NCBI RefSeq assembly: GCF_954871325.1
Contig: NC_088778.1
Span: forward strand, 24,351,120 to 24,415,119
Length of the DNA: 64,000 nucleotides
From: Gordionus sp. m RMFG-2023
Lineage: Eukaryota > Nematomorpha > Gordioida > Chordodea > Parachordodidae
Direction: 5' to 3'
The translations under genes and the position numbers were made by a program. Positions 12,715 through 24,589 of the stretch are shown piece by piece. Under the pieces are notes generated by a model, which worked only from the letters and a program-made list of their open reading frames with translations, did not search any database and had not been told where the DNA came from. Position 1 is the first letter of the stretch, and each line of letters begins with the position of its first letter.

Positions 12715-13310
12715 CATCTCCATTTTTAAGCTGGTGTGATATTTTTTTTGGTTCAGCTCAAATTTTTCGGTTTTAAAATTTTATTATTTTGAATCATTTT
12801 GGCTCTGTTTTATAATTTGTTTTAAATAGAAATTGAAATTATCAGTAGTTAAATAAATATTAATTGCATTCTGATCTTCCATTTGATTTGATTTGATATA
12901 ATTTAATTATTTTAACTCAGAATGTTTAAAATTTTGCAATTTTGAATAATTTTGACTCTTTTTTTTTTCAATGGGAAATTAAAATTTTAGCAGTTAAATG
13001 AATATTATATGCACTATAATATGATTTTCCATCTAATTTTATATAATTTAATTTTTTTAAACCATTTTTTAAAATTTTATTATTTTACAATTTTAGTTCT
13101 ATTTTAAAATTTGTTTCAATGGGAAATTGAAAAAAATTATCAGCAGTAAAGGAATATTAAGTGCACTATTATATGATTTTTCACTCGATTTATTATAATT
13201 TGTTCAATTTTAACCCACAATTTTAAAATTTTATTTTTTAACATAATTTTGGTTCTGTTTTGTAAATCGGTTGCAAAAGTAAATTAAAATGATCAGCAGT
13301 CAAATCAGAC
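12715..13310. repeat. decayed satellite, about 150-bp units
   Basis: At least four diverged copies share the order ttaaaattttattattttg..., a ggttctgttttataatttg-like block, gaaattgaaaattatcagcagt, then gaatattaagtgcactat and gatttt. Units start near 12770, 12924, 13063 and 13222 (spacing 139-159 bp). A fifth unit lies at 13650-13850 beyond a roughly 320-bp interruption, and a lone diverged unit at about 44340-44465. Confidence 0.65.
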
Positions 13311-13329
13311 ACGTAACCAAGGGTGCACA

Positions 13330-13640
13330 AATTTGTCTGTTCTCTTAAATATTAAGTTAATAAATCCCCCTACACCTCTCCCCCATCGCCCATTTCCCCC
13401 CAGAAATGTATACAATATATCACTATAAAGAAAATAACAAAAGGTATAAAAATTTTTAAAATAACTATTATAATTCAAAATTTACAGAAAAAAAAAATTT
13501 TTACAAAAAAAATAAATGAAGACCCAAAAATATTTTTATGGAAATATAATATAGCTAAGCCTACAATGTGAAGGACCTCCAATAAAATTCACCCCGGAAG
13601 AACCGGCTTAACTCCTTCCTCCTATAGAAAAATCCTGGAT
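13330..13640. repeat. dispersed repeat interrupting the satellite
   Basis: The stretch with taataaatccccctac, aaatgtatacaatat, actattataattcaaaattt and a poly-A run resembles 54085-54350 and, in part, 1-150. It separates satellite units, so it probably inserted into the array. Family not recognised. Confidence 0.4.
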
Positions 13641-13649
13641 ATACTTATG

Positions 13650-13850
13650 AATTAAATATTAAATGCACTATTATACAATTTTGCACTTGATTTGAAAAAA
13701 TTTAATTTGTTTCTACCCAGGGTTGTTTTGAATAATTTTGTCTTTGTTTTATATAATTTGTTTTATAAGGAAGTTTTGTAATTATTATCAGTTAAAAGAA
13801 TATTATATTCACAATCATACGATTCTCCACTCGATATGATATTTACCGTG
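13650..13850. repeat. satellite unit (fifth copy)
   Basis: Contains the same ordered blocks as 12715-13310: taaatgcactattata, tttgttttatataatttg, attatcagttaaaagaatatta. Confidence 0.5.
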
Positions 13851-14430
13851 ACACGGAATACATATATAAAGAAATTAGGACTGGAACCACTTAAGTTTAT
13901 TTTTTGGAGTTACCACTCATCCCAAAGCCCCTGAGACAGTCATAGTTTTGGACTAGGACAGGTCTGTGAATATATTAATCGAATAAATTTTTAATACAAT
14001 CAATTCATTAAAATTCTGCAGACGAACTTGATGGGTTTAAGTTATTCCTTTTACAATGGCTCTTCAAATTTTCAAAAATTCGTCATTCATGACTTTTATT
14101 ATGACCTTAACTAGCATATTAACCAGTCAAAGAAGAATAACACATGAATCAGAAATTTCCCCTTTAGTTGATGATGGCTTAATCAGAAATTTTCCATATT
14201 TTTATGAAATATGAATCAGAAATGTATACCTATATTATGATGAGAAGTAATTCATATTTTTCCCATTATTTTGATAAAATATGTGAAGTATATTTAGTGC
14301 TTTTATTTAACTATGGGTAGATTATTTGTAATATATTTTGTAAATTATATTATTTTTAAAATATCGATTTCATATTCATAATATTTTTAAAAAATTTCTT
14401 TTACATGTACAATGAAAATTTTTTTATAGT

Positions 14431-14629
14431 ATATTTTCCAGAGACCTGCAAAAATACCATTTGCCCGGCCCGGATTTTTAAAAAAAATATTATATTTATT
14501 TTGATTTTTATAGATAATAATGGCAATTTAAAATATTCGAAAATTTATTTAGGTCTTTCCGACCTGGGTATATATTTAAAAAATACGGTCCAGCTCGTGT
14601 ACCCGGGCCTGCAGGTACCTCATATTTTA
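14431..14629 (+). mobile_element. small hAT-type MITE, 183 bp
   Basis: Element 14439-14621, beginning CAGAGACCTGCA and ending in the inverted form (GAGGTACCTGCAGG), with CCCGGCCCGG beside the left end and CCCGGGCC beside the right. The 8-bp flanks atattttc/atatttta match at 7 of 8 bases. Same terminal family as 22691-23994 and 28897-29915. Confidence 0.75.
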
Positions 14630-14945
14630 ATTTCGACATTTATTTATATATATGCAATAATTTATGATCTTTTTTTGTCTTGCTGGGTGAAGGTATTGTA
14701 AGGTAATAAAAAATCGAAAATAATATATGTAAGATTACATTCTTTTTAGATCATAAATTACAAAAATAATGTTTAAATAAAAATGTATTTGAAAAGAATT
14801 TTTTCATTTATAAATTTTATGAGACAATGAAATTGATATCTTAGAAATACTATGATTTGCAATTATCTCAAATAATTTGAGCATAGTTGAGAGTACTAAT
14901 ATATATATCGTATTGGGTTCTATGATGTATATATATATATATATA

Positions 14946-15168
14946 TACTAGATTAGCGATTCATTAATTAAAAATATCCATATAGAAGTCAGCTATAGCG
15001 CCATTTTGTGGTTGGCACAGACTAATTGTCTTTTATTTATCATTACATTAATGCATATTAATGTTATTTAATAGACAGACATGCAAACCACAAAATGGCG
15101 TTTCAGCTGATTTGCATGTTTGGACACTTTAAAATACATTTAATCAATGAATCGATAATCTATTAGTA
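14946..15168. mobile_element. MITE with TA TSD and roughly 90-bp inverted repeats
   Basis: The left arm, CTAGATTAGCGATTCATTAA... through CGCCATTTTGTGGTT, pairs with the right arm AACCACAAAATGGCG...GAATCGATAATCTATTAG. It is flanked by TA, pointing to the Tc1/mariner superfamily. Element 14948-15166. A partial relative lies at about 40533-40600. Confidence 0.75.
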
Positions 15169-15692
15169 TATATATTTCATTGATTGGGATATGGAATCGA
15201 TGAGGATTCGTAATTTATACAATTTATTTTTATACTTTACATCGGTTAAAATCGGATTTTAAAAATTTTAAAACTGCCCATAATAAATTTATTTAAAATT
15301 GAGATCTAAATCCCCATCTATTCCATATCACAATACGACATATATTTTGATTCTTAATCCACCTCTCATCAAAATACAAGTACATTCCAAATTCATATCT
15401 CATAAAGATAAACAATTTCTAAAATAACCCATCATCAAATAAAGAGAAAATTTCTGATTAGTCAGTCATTTTTTGATATGCTATCTGTTTGAAAGAAATT
15501 AAAAGCATAAATTTATTTTATTCATAATTATTACCGGGTGGCTTAAACAAAAAATGTCGCATTTTGAAATCTTTATAACTCTAAAACGAGTCAATTCCCT
15601 TTAATGAAATTTTATCTTTTATTAGAGAATATACGGAATTTACTATATACTCAGATTAGAATTTTATTCAGTTGTATTTTGTAGCTTAATTT

Positions 15693-15843
15693 ATAAAAAT
15701 AGCCCGATTAAGATTTTAACCAAAATAATATTATGTATACCTGGAAATTTTGCTCATAGATGGCAGAAATGGACATTTATTTGTCAAATCTTGGGTTTAC
15801 ATAATATTATTATGGCTAAAATCTTAATCGAGTCATTTTTAAA
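15693..15843. repeat. inverted repeat (foldback), about 47-bp arms
   Basis: The arm cccgattaagattttaacca...ataatattatgta at 15701-15737 is inverted at about 15798-15835 (tacataatattattatggct...). The loop is about 70 bp. Possibly a MITE; its ends and TSD are not clear. Confidence 0.6.
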
Positions 15844-16026
15844 AATCGATCTAAATCGGGCTTTTCAGCAACATTAATATTTTAGGTATAATTGATATAA
15901 ATACTAAAATTTGACAAATGTCTATCTATCTTTACCACGCTTTTAAAAATTGTTTTTATCAAAATTGCATGCCCTTAGTGTTTACCCAAATTTTTTAAAC
16001 CCTTATTATACATATATTAACCTTAC

Positions 16027-16142
16027 CCCGTATTCTTATAATCTTTTTGCCATCTCTCCAAAGCTTAGCTAATGCTTGTGTGACTTTAGGGGAAAACTGT
16101 CCTGAAAAGTGGGCCTCGCCCTGAATCACCACCGAGATCTCT
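16027..16142 (-). CDS. possible orphan exon, weakly G-alpha-like
   Basis: On the minus strand an open stretch of about 38 codons ends exactly at a strong donor (GGG|GTAAGG at 16027/16026) and can start after an AG at 16144-16143. The peptide includes HFSGQFSPKVTQALAKLW, which recalls the F...EF....ALW.D pattern of the G-protein alpha helical domain. That resemblance is by eye only. No neighbouring exon was found on either side, so this may be a relic of a gene, a diverged gene whose other exons I missed, or chance. The patch is clearly GC-richer than its surroundings. Confidence 0.2.
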
Positions 16143-18255
16143 CTTCACTTGATATGATCCATATCTCTAAACTAGTCACAGCCGTCATTAAAACTCGCTT
16201 ATTTTATATATATTAATAGTTTATTTATAATCTACCAAAATGATAAACAACATTTGATAAAAACATGTTTTTTTAAAAATCCCACGTACTCGATATTTAT
16301 CATCAATCATTCAAATAAACACATTATACATAGATATGTATCATAGATGTCAAACTATTTTTATTATTATGTATCGAATCTTACAAAACCCAATCTTAAC
16401 AAATTATATTAGTGACGGTCACGATTCTGCTTGGTCTGGATAAGATTTTTACATACTAAACCTTAATCCAATATATCTAAAAACTGAAAGGTAGACTAAT
16501 AAATACCTACGGACGAGTGTAAATATTTCTATAAAACAAGATATCATCATTATACAATGTTATTTGCAAATATATAAATAAAATGTGATAACTATCACAA
16601 CAGTAACCATAAATTTATTGTATTATTGAATAATAAAGTCACCTATATTAAAATTAAAAATTATCTTTATAAATAATTTCTATTTTTAGCTAGGTATTTA
16701 TCTTTTTTGTCACTAAGTCGTCTATTTTGGGAAAAATATTGCTTCAAAAAGAACTCAAGTTGAATGAAACAATCTCTAGCTAGTAGAGATTGACACGGGA
16801 CCCTATTATTAATACGCAAATTGCAAGTGTTTTAAAGGATAATAACCCAACTCTAGGAAATTTTTTTAATTGGATGGATATATTTAAAATTAAGCAAGTT
16901 ATGTAGGATTAAAGGTTTGAAAGATATGGGTTAGGGTTGAGATGTATTAAAAATGATTTTTTAATAAAATTTAATTTGTTATTAATAACTTGCTAAAGCT
17001 GATAATTCATGTGAGTAAAAAGAATTTCTTTAAGTTGGAACACATTCGTTTAAAAATGATCTAACTATGCGAATTCCTTTTGTAATATGAATGTGACAGT
17101 TATAAACTTTCACCGTTAGATAACATAAACTTTCATTGTAGAAATAACGTGACAAATAGCAATTAATATAGAGTATGGGAGGATTTAAAAATCTAGATCA
17201 AAATAAGTTAATTTGTATTTGATTTTTTTTAAAAAACGAACCTCTATATAACCATCTCTCATCCTTTTCTCAAAATATCTTTATTAATTAAAGAGATCAA
17301 GATCATTATCAAAAATTTACTAGTTACATAAATTCGTAGGGGATTTTTTTATGAAGATGTATCCAGAGAATATGTATATATATATATATATTTCTTGCAA
17401 CAATTTTCTTATTTGCAGATATATTGATTATAATAACAATGTGAATACTTTTTAACAAAATAAAATTCTATCTCGCCGTAAATAATAAAAGGCACATGTT
17501 TTGCTAAAGTAATAATCTCATTGTGACACATGATTAATGGAGTAGATAAAAATGAATTTCCAAGGCGTATAGGAAGGTCAAATATATTGCTAGGAACAGA
17601 AATATAATTTACCTTTTGGAAACCTTTTTGTACTACTCCAATCGATGCAGCCTGATCAATCGATCGTGTCTTAACTTTCTAAAAGTTTAAGATATTAATT
17701 TTCTGTGGGGGCCAAAAATTTTTAAGTGTCCAAGTAGCACCCAATGGAAATAAACTGAAATAAATTAAATTATGGGTCAATAAAGACTAATCTCATTAGT
17801 TCTGATTAGTACTGAAGATAATAGTGGGAATAAGAGCCAGAGATGATGAATAATCAATTTATTTTTTTTCAAAACAATGTACAAAATTCGTGTCACATAA
17901 ATTATAATTAAACAAAGTAATTATATATATTTTTTAATTCAAACAAATTTTATTTTTCTATTAATCAACTCCCTTCCTCCGAGGAACATTATTTCACTGC
18001 AAAAAAAATAAGGCACTCCTAGTGGACGATACTAGCGACGCAACTGTACACAACTGACATTTCTATATAAAAGGTCTTCATATTATTACTACAGCTGTTT
18101 ATTTATCTATTTATTTGTTTTAGTACATAATATTTTACTTATACAGAAAAAAACAGAATTATAATTACGACAAATTGAAATTACATTTTATTTTTTAAAT
18201 GACGAGAATGAGCAAAATTAATTATTATGAGTTTTATTAAATAACACTAACCAAA

Positions 18256-18494
18256 GCTGGATTAATAGTGGGATCCTACTAGACAGGATTAAACAGCTGA
18301 TGGATTTCAAAGACATTTTTATTATCAATTTTTTTTCCTTTTATTACTATCAATAATTCTAAGATTATTATTATCATTGAATAGAATAAAATAAAAATAA
18401 AATTAATATTAATAAAGAAAAAATCTCATAAACACATTTTTAAAATCGATCAGCTGTTAAATCGTGTCGGTTCGGATCCCGCAATAAATCCAGC
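18256..18494. mobile_element. MITE with roughly 60-bp terminal inverted repeats
   Basis: Left arm GCTGGATTAATAGTGGGATCC... with AACAGCTGAT, mirrored at the right end (ATCAGCTGTTAAATCGTG...GGATCC...AATCCAGC). A second copy with the same arms lies in ZnT intron 1 (36949-37172). TSD not clear, superfamily unassigned. Confidence 0.75.
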
Positions 18495-19035
18495 CTAATA
18501 TTGTTACTTTTTAAAATAAAAATTAATTTCAAAAATTAAAATATTTTTTAAAAAAAAAGAATTGATAAGCAAAATTTAAGATCATTATAAAAAAAATATC
18601 TATGTCTGGTACAATTTAAAATATATATTACAGTTAAAAATAAATATGTCTGGTACAGTTATAAATAAATATATCTGATACAATTAAAAATAGGTACGTC
18701 TGGTTACAATTTAAACTAAATATATTAAACAGAGTTTGAAAAAAAAATCAAAAAACTTTCGAAGATCAGAGATTTTTGATCAAATTTTACCTAAAAATGC
18801 CAATATCTATTCTAAAACAATCTTTTATAAGTGAATTTTTTCTAATTTATATGCATAAAAAATCTTTAAATATGAAATTAAACATTTATTTAAGAAAAAA
18901 ATAATAATCTATTCAAAAATTTTTTGAAGATTTTTATTCAAACTTTGCGTAAATTTATTTTATAATGGTGATTATAATTATAATAATGTGTTGCAAATTA
19001 AACATAAACGAACAACAAAAAATTTTTGGTTAATC
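18495..19035. other. 3' flank of the GPCR gene
   Basis: AT-rich, no gene seen. Short imperfect repeats of tatgtctggtacaattt occur at 18601-18715. A minus-strand AATAAA (tttatt at about 18953-18958) is a possible poly(A) signal about 80 bp after the GPCR stop codon. Confidence 0.4.
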
Positions 19036-20091
19036 TTACAAATTTTCCTTAAAAGATTTTAAGATCTTGAAAAAAATTCTGCGATTTATTTTTACGTAAT
19101 TAGGATCAAAAAACAAAATTATATATACACTAATGATGGGGTTAAGATATCGTATTTGGATTAATACCATAAACACCGGGTGCTCACGGATGTAACTAAG
19201 ATCAAAAGAGGATCCTGAAATATACATTGAAGCTAGATATGGCATGTTGAAAATTAGAAGCGCCAAGCATTGAGCAATAAGTAAATATTTACTATTTTCT
19301 CGTATCTTTAAATCAGTTATAGCTTTTATTTGAGCATTTTTATCATAAATATTTAACTTGGCTTTAGCAATGATTGGTAATACCGCCACTTTGTTAGTTA
19401 TTTTAAAAAGAATGGCGTTTGGAAATATTATATGTATATCGCATATAATAGTAATTATCGTAGGTACAAGGTACATCATGAAAACTAACGTTTTTTCATA
19501 ATATAGCTCCCAAAATCTTCTAGTCGGTTCAACTTTGTAGTAGACGGCTGTCTCACTTTTGCCTAACACAATCATCGTATATTTACATATACTCAATCTA
19601 AACATCAATGGTAGGCTGGTAACGATATTCACCAATAGTATTACCCAACATAAACACGCTATGGTCTTTTTAGTGAAAGTAATAGAGTAATATTGTGGAT
19701 TCAAGACGGCTATTATTCTGTCGATCGATATAATCATGGTAAAAAGGTTGATATTACTAAAGCAAAAGCGCAGTGTGAACCATGAAAAGTGGGCTATGTA
19801 AAACGCGTAAGTGTAACTTTTCATTGGCATACCAGGAGTTTGGTAATATAACACAGGCCATATGGTAGCATTCAGGAAGAAAAATAAGTCTGACATGGAA
19901 TTGAAATAAATGTATATGTAATAATGAGGACTGTGCTTGATCTTTAGGCTGCAATACAAGTATAAAATGTTACCACACACGCCGAAAATAATGAGGACTG
20001 GTAAAATGTACCGGAAGAAAATAATTTCATTCTTTTTATATGCCCGGTCGAAAAAGCTCGAGTTGTAAAAAATTGGGTAAGTTGAGTTCAT
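19036..20091 (-). CDS. rhodopsin-class (family A) GPCR, single exon, 351 aa
   Basis: A seven-transmembrane receptor that would sit in the plasma membrane and signal through G proteins; neuropeptide-receptor-like by overall look, ligand unknown. Visible marks: N-glycosylation sites N2 and N10 in the short N-terminus; TM1 about 27-49 with GN at 40-41; TM2 about 60-82 with SMSDL (D68); TM3 about 97-120 followed by DRI at 124-126 in place of DRY; TM4 about 143-163 with W149; TM5 about 199-222 with P210; TM6 about 269-290 with FNMP (P284); TM7 about 305-327 with NPIISVY (N317, P318). The basic C-tail is about 20 residues. No cysteine is visible where TM3 begins or in extracellular loop 2, so the usual disulfide seems absent. 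Length is normal for the class. The start at 20091 is the first ATG, and the frame is intact. Confidence 0.88.
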   Translation of the reverse strand: MNSTYPIFYNSSFFDRAYKKNEIIFFRYILPVLIIFGVCGNILYLYCSLKIKHSPHYYIYIYFNSMSDLFFFLNATIWPVLYYQTPGMPMKSYTYAFYIAHFSWFTLRFCFSNINLFTMIISIDRIIAVLNPQYYSITFTKKTIACLCWVILLVNIVTSLPLMFRLSICKYTMIVLGKSETAVYYKVEPTRRFWELYYEKTLVFMMYLVPTIITIICDIHIIFPNAILFKITNKVAVLPIIAKAKLNIYDKNAQIKAITDLKIRENSKYLLIAQCLALLIFNMPYLASMYISGSSFDLSYIREHPVFMVLIQIRYLNPIISVYIILFFDPNYVKINRRIFFKILKSFKENL

Positions 20092-22682
20092 AAGATATTT
20101 ATTTTATCTCTAAAAGCGGCCAATAAATTATGGTCGAATTAAAATAAATAAGGTCCTTTATACATTTTATAAAAATAAAAATTAATAAAAAATGTAATCA
20201 TGTTAACTTTAAATTGAATTGATATATATATCAAATTTCTATGATAAAACATTTTATCGATCGATATATTATGTACCTACAGGGAAAAAATGCTATAATA
20301 TTTAATGGGTAAGTAGGGGAAGTCTCGAAAATATTTATTAAGATAAAATGTAATGAATTTGAAGCACAAACATGATTAATACGTGCGAATTGTAGATTAA
20401 CTATTGCCTGTTTCCTTTTTTTTTAGTTGAGAATGAATTTGCTTATTTCTGGTATATTAATGATGACTTCGAGTTTAAACACACTTTCATTTGCTCTCAG
20501 TTTCCTAAAAGACTTCTGCTCAGATGGCGCTAACTGTGCTGCTACAGTTCTTAGGCCACTATTCAAACTGATAAATGTCATAAATCAAATTTATATTAAT
20601 ATATTATTAGAAAACTGTAGTAAGTAAAACTTAGATGTAGATAAAAACTGAATTCGAATAAATTCAAATTTTCAATAGAAACTCTAGATGCCAGAAGCTT
20701 GAAGATAATGAAGATGAAAACAAATCAAATCAAATTAAAGAAAAAATTAATATAAGTAACCATTAGATTTTTTAAGGATTTTATTAATTAATATTATTGA
20801 TTTTATATTCAAAAAATATTATAGTGTTAACTCAAATGGCATCAATTCAAATTAATCCTTTTTAAAAATTCATAATAAAATCCATGTTCCTAAAATTCCT
20901 TAGTCATAAATATTGATACTCTTTCTATGACCTTTTTTTACACATAATTATTTTTTCATTCCATTACATTAAAAAAACTTCAGAAGATCCAAGAATTTCT
21001 GGCCTTCCCAATTAAAGTACTAATTATGTTAATTAAGAACATAAATCTAATATTTTGAACAATAAGAACCATATAATCTAACAGATTTCATCCTTATAAG
21101 GTATTAATACGTAAAATCTAATTTATCACTATTATTTGTTAATATTAGAATGGATAATGAGTGTCATCGCTTATGCAATCCTGATGACATTGTTACTTGA
21201 ATTTTTATTTTTAAAAAACTGTAAAGATGAATTATACGAGCATATCTCGTCAAATTAGTCAACCACAAAGACCTCGATTTAAAGTTTCGATATAATTTTT
21301 TGAGTTAAGGATTTAATAATTATGAAAATATTGCTATTTTTGTACACACTTCTTCTATTCTTACTATATGTAATCGAACTAAAATAATATTCAATTTTTA
21401 AAAATAAATCAATTAGTTTTTAATTTAACAAATAAAGTAATCCAGGGCCTTACAGCTTGTGGAAGAGTACGATGCAATTAGAGTAAATAAATAATAATAT
21501 AATATTATTTAATTTTTTATGAAAAAGCTTTTAATGAGTTTTAAATGATGCCAATCTGCATCACTGAGATAAAAATATTAAAATATGAGGGGGAGGGGGG
21601 GGGGGGTATAAAATTGAATGATTTAGGAGACCCTGATATTAAAAAAAATTACAATCATAAGCAAATTCTCAGTGTTGTTGAATTCTATTTTCAAAAATAG
21701 CCAGCCACACCAGCTTACTTTTAAACAGTCGAACGCACTACCGCTGTAGCGTATTTCCCAAAAAAAGTAGTCCGCTAGAAAGTTATTATAATTATAAATT
21801 TGCTTTTGCTACACTTTATGAAAAATTTACATAAACTAAAAATTTTTTAAAATTTTGAATTCAAACTTAGACAAAAGGTATGAATTTATTATAAATAGTG
21901 ACTTGTATAAAGTTAAATTTATTTATAATTATTAGTATTTTAATGACAAAATTATTTCCAAATCCCCAAGTCTTAAGCGGCTATCATTAAATATAATACT
22001 TGACTTGGCTAAATATCCACTCAACGCACTTGAGGGTAACAGAGTGTTAATTTAATAAATATATACTAATAAAATAGGTAAAGTCAACGAATATGTTCAT
22101 GCTATTAACCGCTAGGATTTTTTAAAAGCTTATAGGTTGGTGGTAAAAAAATGGCCGTTTGTGGAAATTATTAATGGATTAAATAGAAAGTTGTTATGAT
22201 ATTTGTATTTATTGAAATTTAGATTTTAAGTTTGAACTTTAAAAAAATTTTTGGCATTTAATAATAATTAAAAGCTATAATTTATAGGTAATTATTCATA
22301 TGATTTATCATTTTAACATTTTGTTTTTTCTGATTAAATAAATAATTTATAATAAAAAAAAATAAAAATGACGCCATCATGCGGATTATTATTTATAGAT
22401 TAATGTGAAAAAAAATTATAATAAAAAAATTTTATTACTATGTCAATTTTTTCTTTGTTCCAACAATGGTATGTTCTTTTGGGTTTAGGAATAATGGAGG
22501 ATACTTAAGGATTTGTATTTTTATTGATGGATTACCTGCTGAAATGTTATCATTCTCATCTGAGATGAGCAAAGAATAATTTACACAAGTATTTGGGAAT
22601 AAAGGAGACTTATTCAAGTTATGTGAAAATATATAGTCTATATTAAACATTTGAAAAATAATTATTTAAAATTTTTATTTAC
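20092..22682. other. intergenic upstream of the GPCR
   Basis: No gene recognised apart from one exon-like frame at 20427-20624. A G-run of about 18 bases lies at 21590-21606. A GTAGC-motif remnant of a hAT end is at about 21690-21790. Confidence 0.5.
20427..20624 (+). CDS. possible exon or small secreted peptide
   Basis: An open frame with ATG at 20433 encodes about 64 residues with a hydrophobic start (MNLLISGILMM...), which could be a signal peptide, then a segment with three cysteines. It directly follows a strong acceptor-like run (TTTCCTTTTTTTTTAG) and ends near a strong donor-like GTAAGT at about 20619. The product is not recognised and no partner exon was found. It could be an internal exon, a short peptide gene or chance. 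Confidence 0.22.
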
Positions 22683-24002
22683 ATATAAATCAGAGACATA
22701 CAGGCTATAATCCCGGGCCGGGCTGGGCCTAAAAAAAAATTTTTTAAATATATCCGGGCCGGGCTGGGCCTAAAAAAAAATTTTTTAAATATATCCGGGC
22801 CGGGCTGGGTCTAAAAATTTTTTTTTTAAATATATCCGGGCCGGGCCTTAATATTTTTTATAAAAATTTTTACATTATGAGTTAGTGATGGTTAACACAC
22901 CTAAGACTCATAGATCGATCTAATTATTAATATCCTGCGAGTTGATTCAAAGTGTTAATATACTTCTTTATACACTCACAGATCGATCTAATTATAATAT
23001 ATTTTACCTGCACAATTTATTCAAAGGAATATCTTAAATATAGCCTTAATATTCAAGTATTAATAATATATTTTTTATAATTCATATCTAAATTTTTAGA
23101 ATATTTACCAAAACAATCAAATAAAGGAATATCATGGCACAAAATACTAATGATATAATTAATAAAATTAAAAATAATATTTATTCTTTTAGAAATACAA
23201 ATAATAATTTAAAATCTGAAATATGGGCTAAATTTAACATCATCATAGATGAAATAAAAAAAAACATTGGCTACGTACAATGTAAGAATTGTTCAAGTAT
23301 ATTATCTTATAATTATAAACATGGTACATCACATCTAAAAAGACATAAATGTGATGGTAAATCCATGAAAATTAATAATTTATTTTTACAGCTGAAAAAT
23401 CAACCTATAAATGTATTATAAAATATTTAAAATTATAAAATAAATTATATTAATATTGTGCAATTAGATTTTTCAAAATACTATTTATTATACATGCATT
23501 TTTTTAAATAGCAATTTATTTTTATTTTATAAATTAAATATTAGTTTTATTTTTTTTAAATGCAATATAAAATATAGTATATGCTCAAAATATTATTACC
23601 ATTTTTATGAATATTAGTTTTATTTTTATAAATGCAAAAAATATAGTATATGCTCAAAATATCAATTTTTATAAATTCAATATAATATTCTCAAAATATT
23701 AGCTTTTTTCATGTATTTTTTAAATAATAAGCGATAATACTGAAAAATATGGTAAAATACCTCATAGGTGAATTTTTGTATATACCAGGTCGAATATAAT
23801 TTTAAAAAATTCCGAGCCGGGCCTCAATTTTTTTTAAAAATATCCGGGCCTTTAATTTTTAAATACGGGCCAAAAATTTTTTAAAAATTTATCCGGGCCG
23901 GGCCGTAAAAAAATTTTTTTAAAAATATCCGGGCCGGGCCTAAAAAATTTAAAACCGGGCCGGGCCGTGCAAATGGTGCCTCTGCAGGTCTCTGATATAA
24001 AT
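22683..24002 (+). mobile_element. hAT-type element, 1304 bp, carrying only a BED-finger gene
   Basis: Element 22691-23994 with perfect 8-bp TSD atataaat (22683-22690, 23995-24002). Ends are CAGAGACATACAGG and, reverse complemented, CAGAGACCTGCAGAGG. Dense arrays of ATCCGGGCCGGGC-type repeats lie within about 170 bp of the left end and 190 bp of the right end, likely transposase-binding sites. The middle encodes one intact 95-residue BED zinc-finger protein (23134-23421) and no catalytic domain. Same terminal family as 14439-14621 and 28897-29915. Confidence 0.88.
23134..23421 (+). CDS. BED-type zinc-finger protein, 95 aa, inside hAT-type element
   Basis: An intact frame from ATG to TAA. Residues about 28-73 form a complete BED finger: the SEIWAKF block (W31, F34), C50 and C53 in CKNC, then GTSHLKRH with H67 and H71 and C73 close by. 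BED fingers bind DNA and commonly form the N-terminus of hAT transposases, where they recognise element ends. Here the protein stops about 20 residues after the finger, so no RNase-H-fold catalytic core or dimerisation region follows. It may be an internal deletion product of a transposase gene that kept its first exon, or a stand-alone DNA-binding protein that competes with or aids the transposase. An unusually open frame in very AT-rich DNA supports a real coding sequence. Confidence 0.65.
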   Translation: MAQNTNDIINKIKNNIYSFRNTNNNLKSEIWAKFNIIIDEIKKNIGYVQCKNCSSILSYNYKHGTSHLKRHKCDGKSMKINNLFLQLKNQPINVL

Positions 24003-24589
24003 ATAGTTTTAAAAAAATTTTTTAAATTACAAACTTCAAGTGTGGCATTAAGGTTTTTTGATATTTTTTTAACATAGATTAATGTTTAAGTATGATTAAA
24101 ATAAAAATATAATAATATCACTTTATTTTGTTTTAACAACCGGTAAAAAATATCCTCCCTTTCACAGTATTTATTATGCAATGTAAATTTGCTATCCAGA
24201 CTAGATACATAAACATGGTATCTGCATTTAGATTCACTTTTATAAAAAGTATCTGTATTTGGTTACTATTTTAGAGGTATCTTATTTATTTTTAGATAAA
24301 TTTTGATTTAATTTAATTTTACTTTTATTTTATATTAGGCTGTGTCCAAAATCTAAAAAATATAATAAATAAATTTTGAAGAAAAAAAAATACATAAGCT
24401 ATTTTTAATGTAAAAATAAAATATTGTACTATATCATTTTTCGTCATTTATAAATTTTATTTTTTTAAAAAATAATAAATTCGAATAAAAATTTATACAA
24501 AATTATTTATTTGTTTGCGAAATATTATTAGTGTATATATTTCAAAGAAATTAATAAATAGGTAGGAATTATGAAGATCTTAGTTGTTA

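Larger units (their letters stand above)
15169..18255. other. intergenic; one hairpin repeat and one possible exon
   Basis: Mostly featureless AT-rich DNA. It contains the inverted repeat at 15693-15843 and a GC-richer patch at 16020-16200 with an exon-like frame (listed separately). No transposon ends or RNA genes seen. Confidence 0.5.

Noticed and set aside
21590-21606. Long G-runs (also at 45378, 48230, 54095, 56521) as possible structural elements
   Set aside because: Simple homopolymers; the 48230 run belongs to a hAT end and the others show no repeated pattern of a quadruplex.
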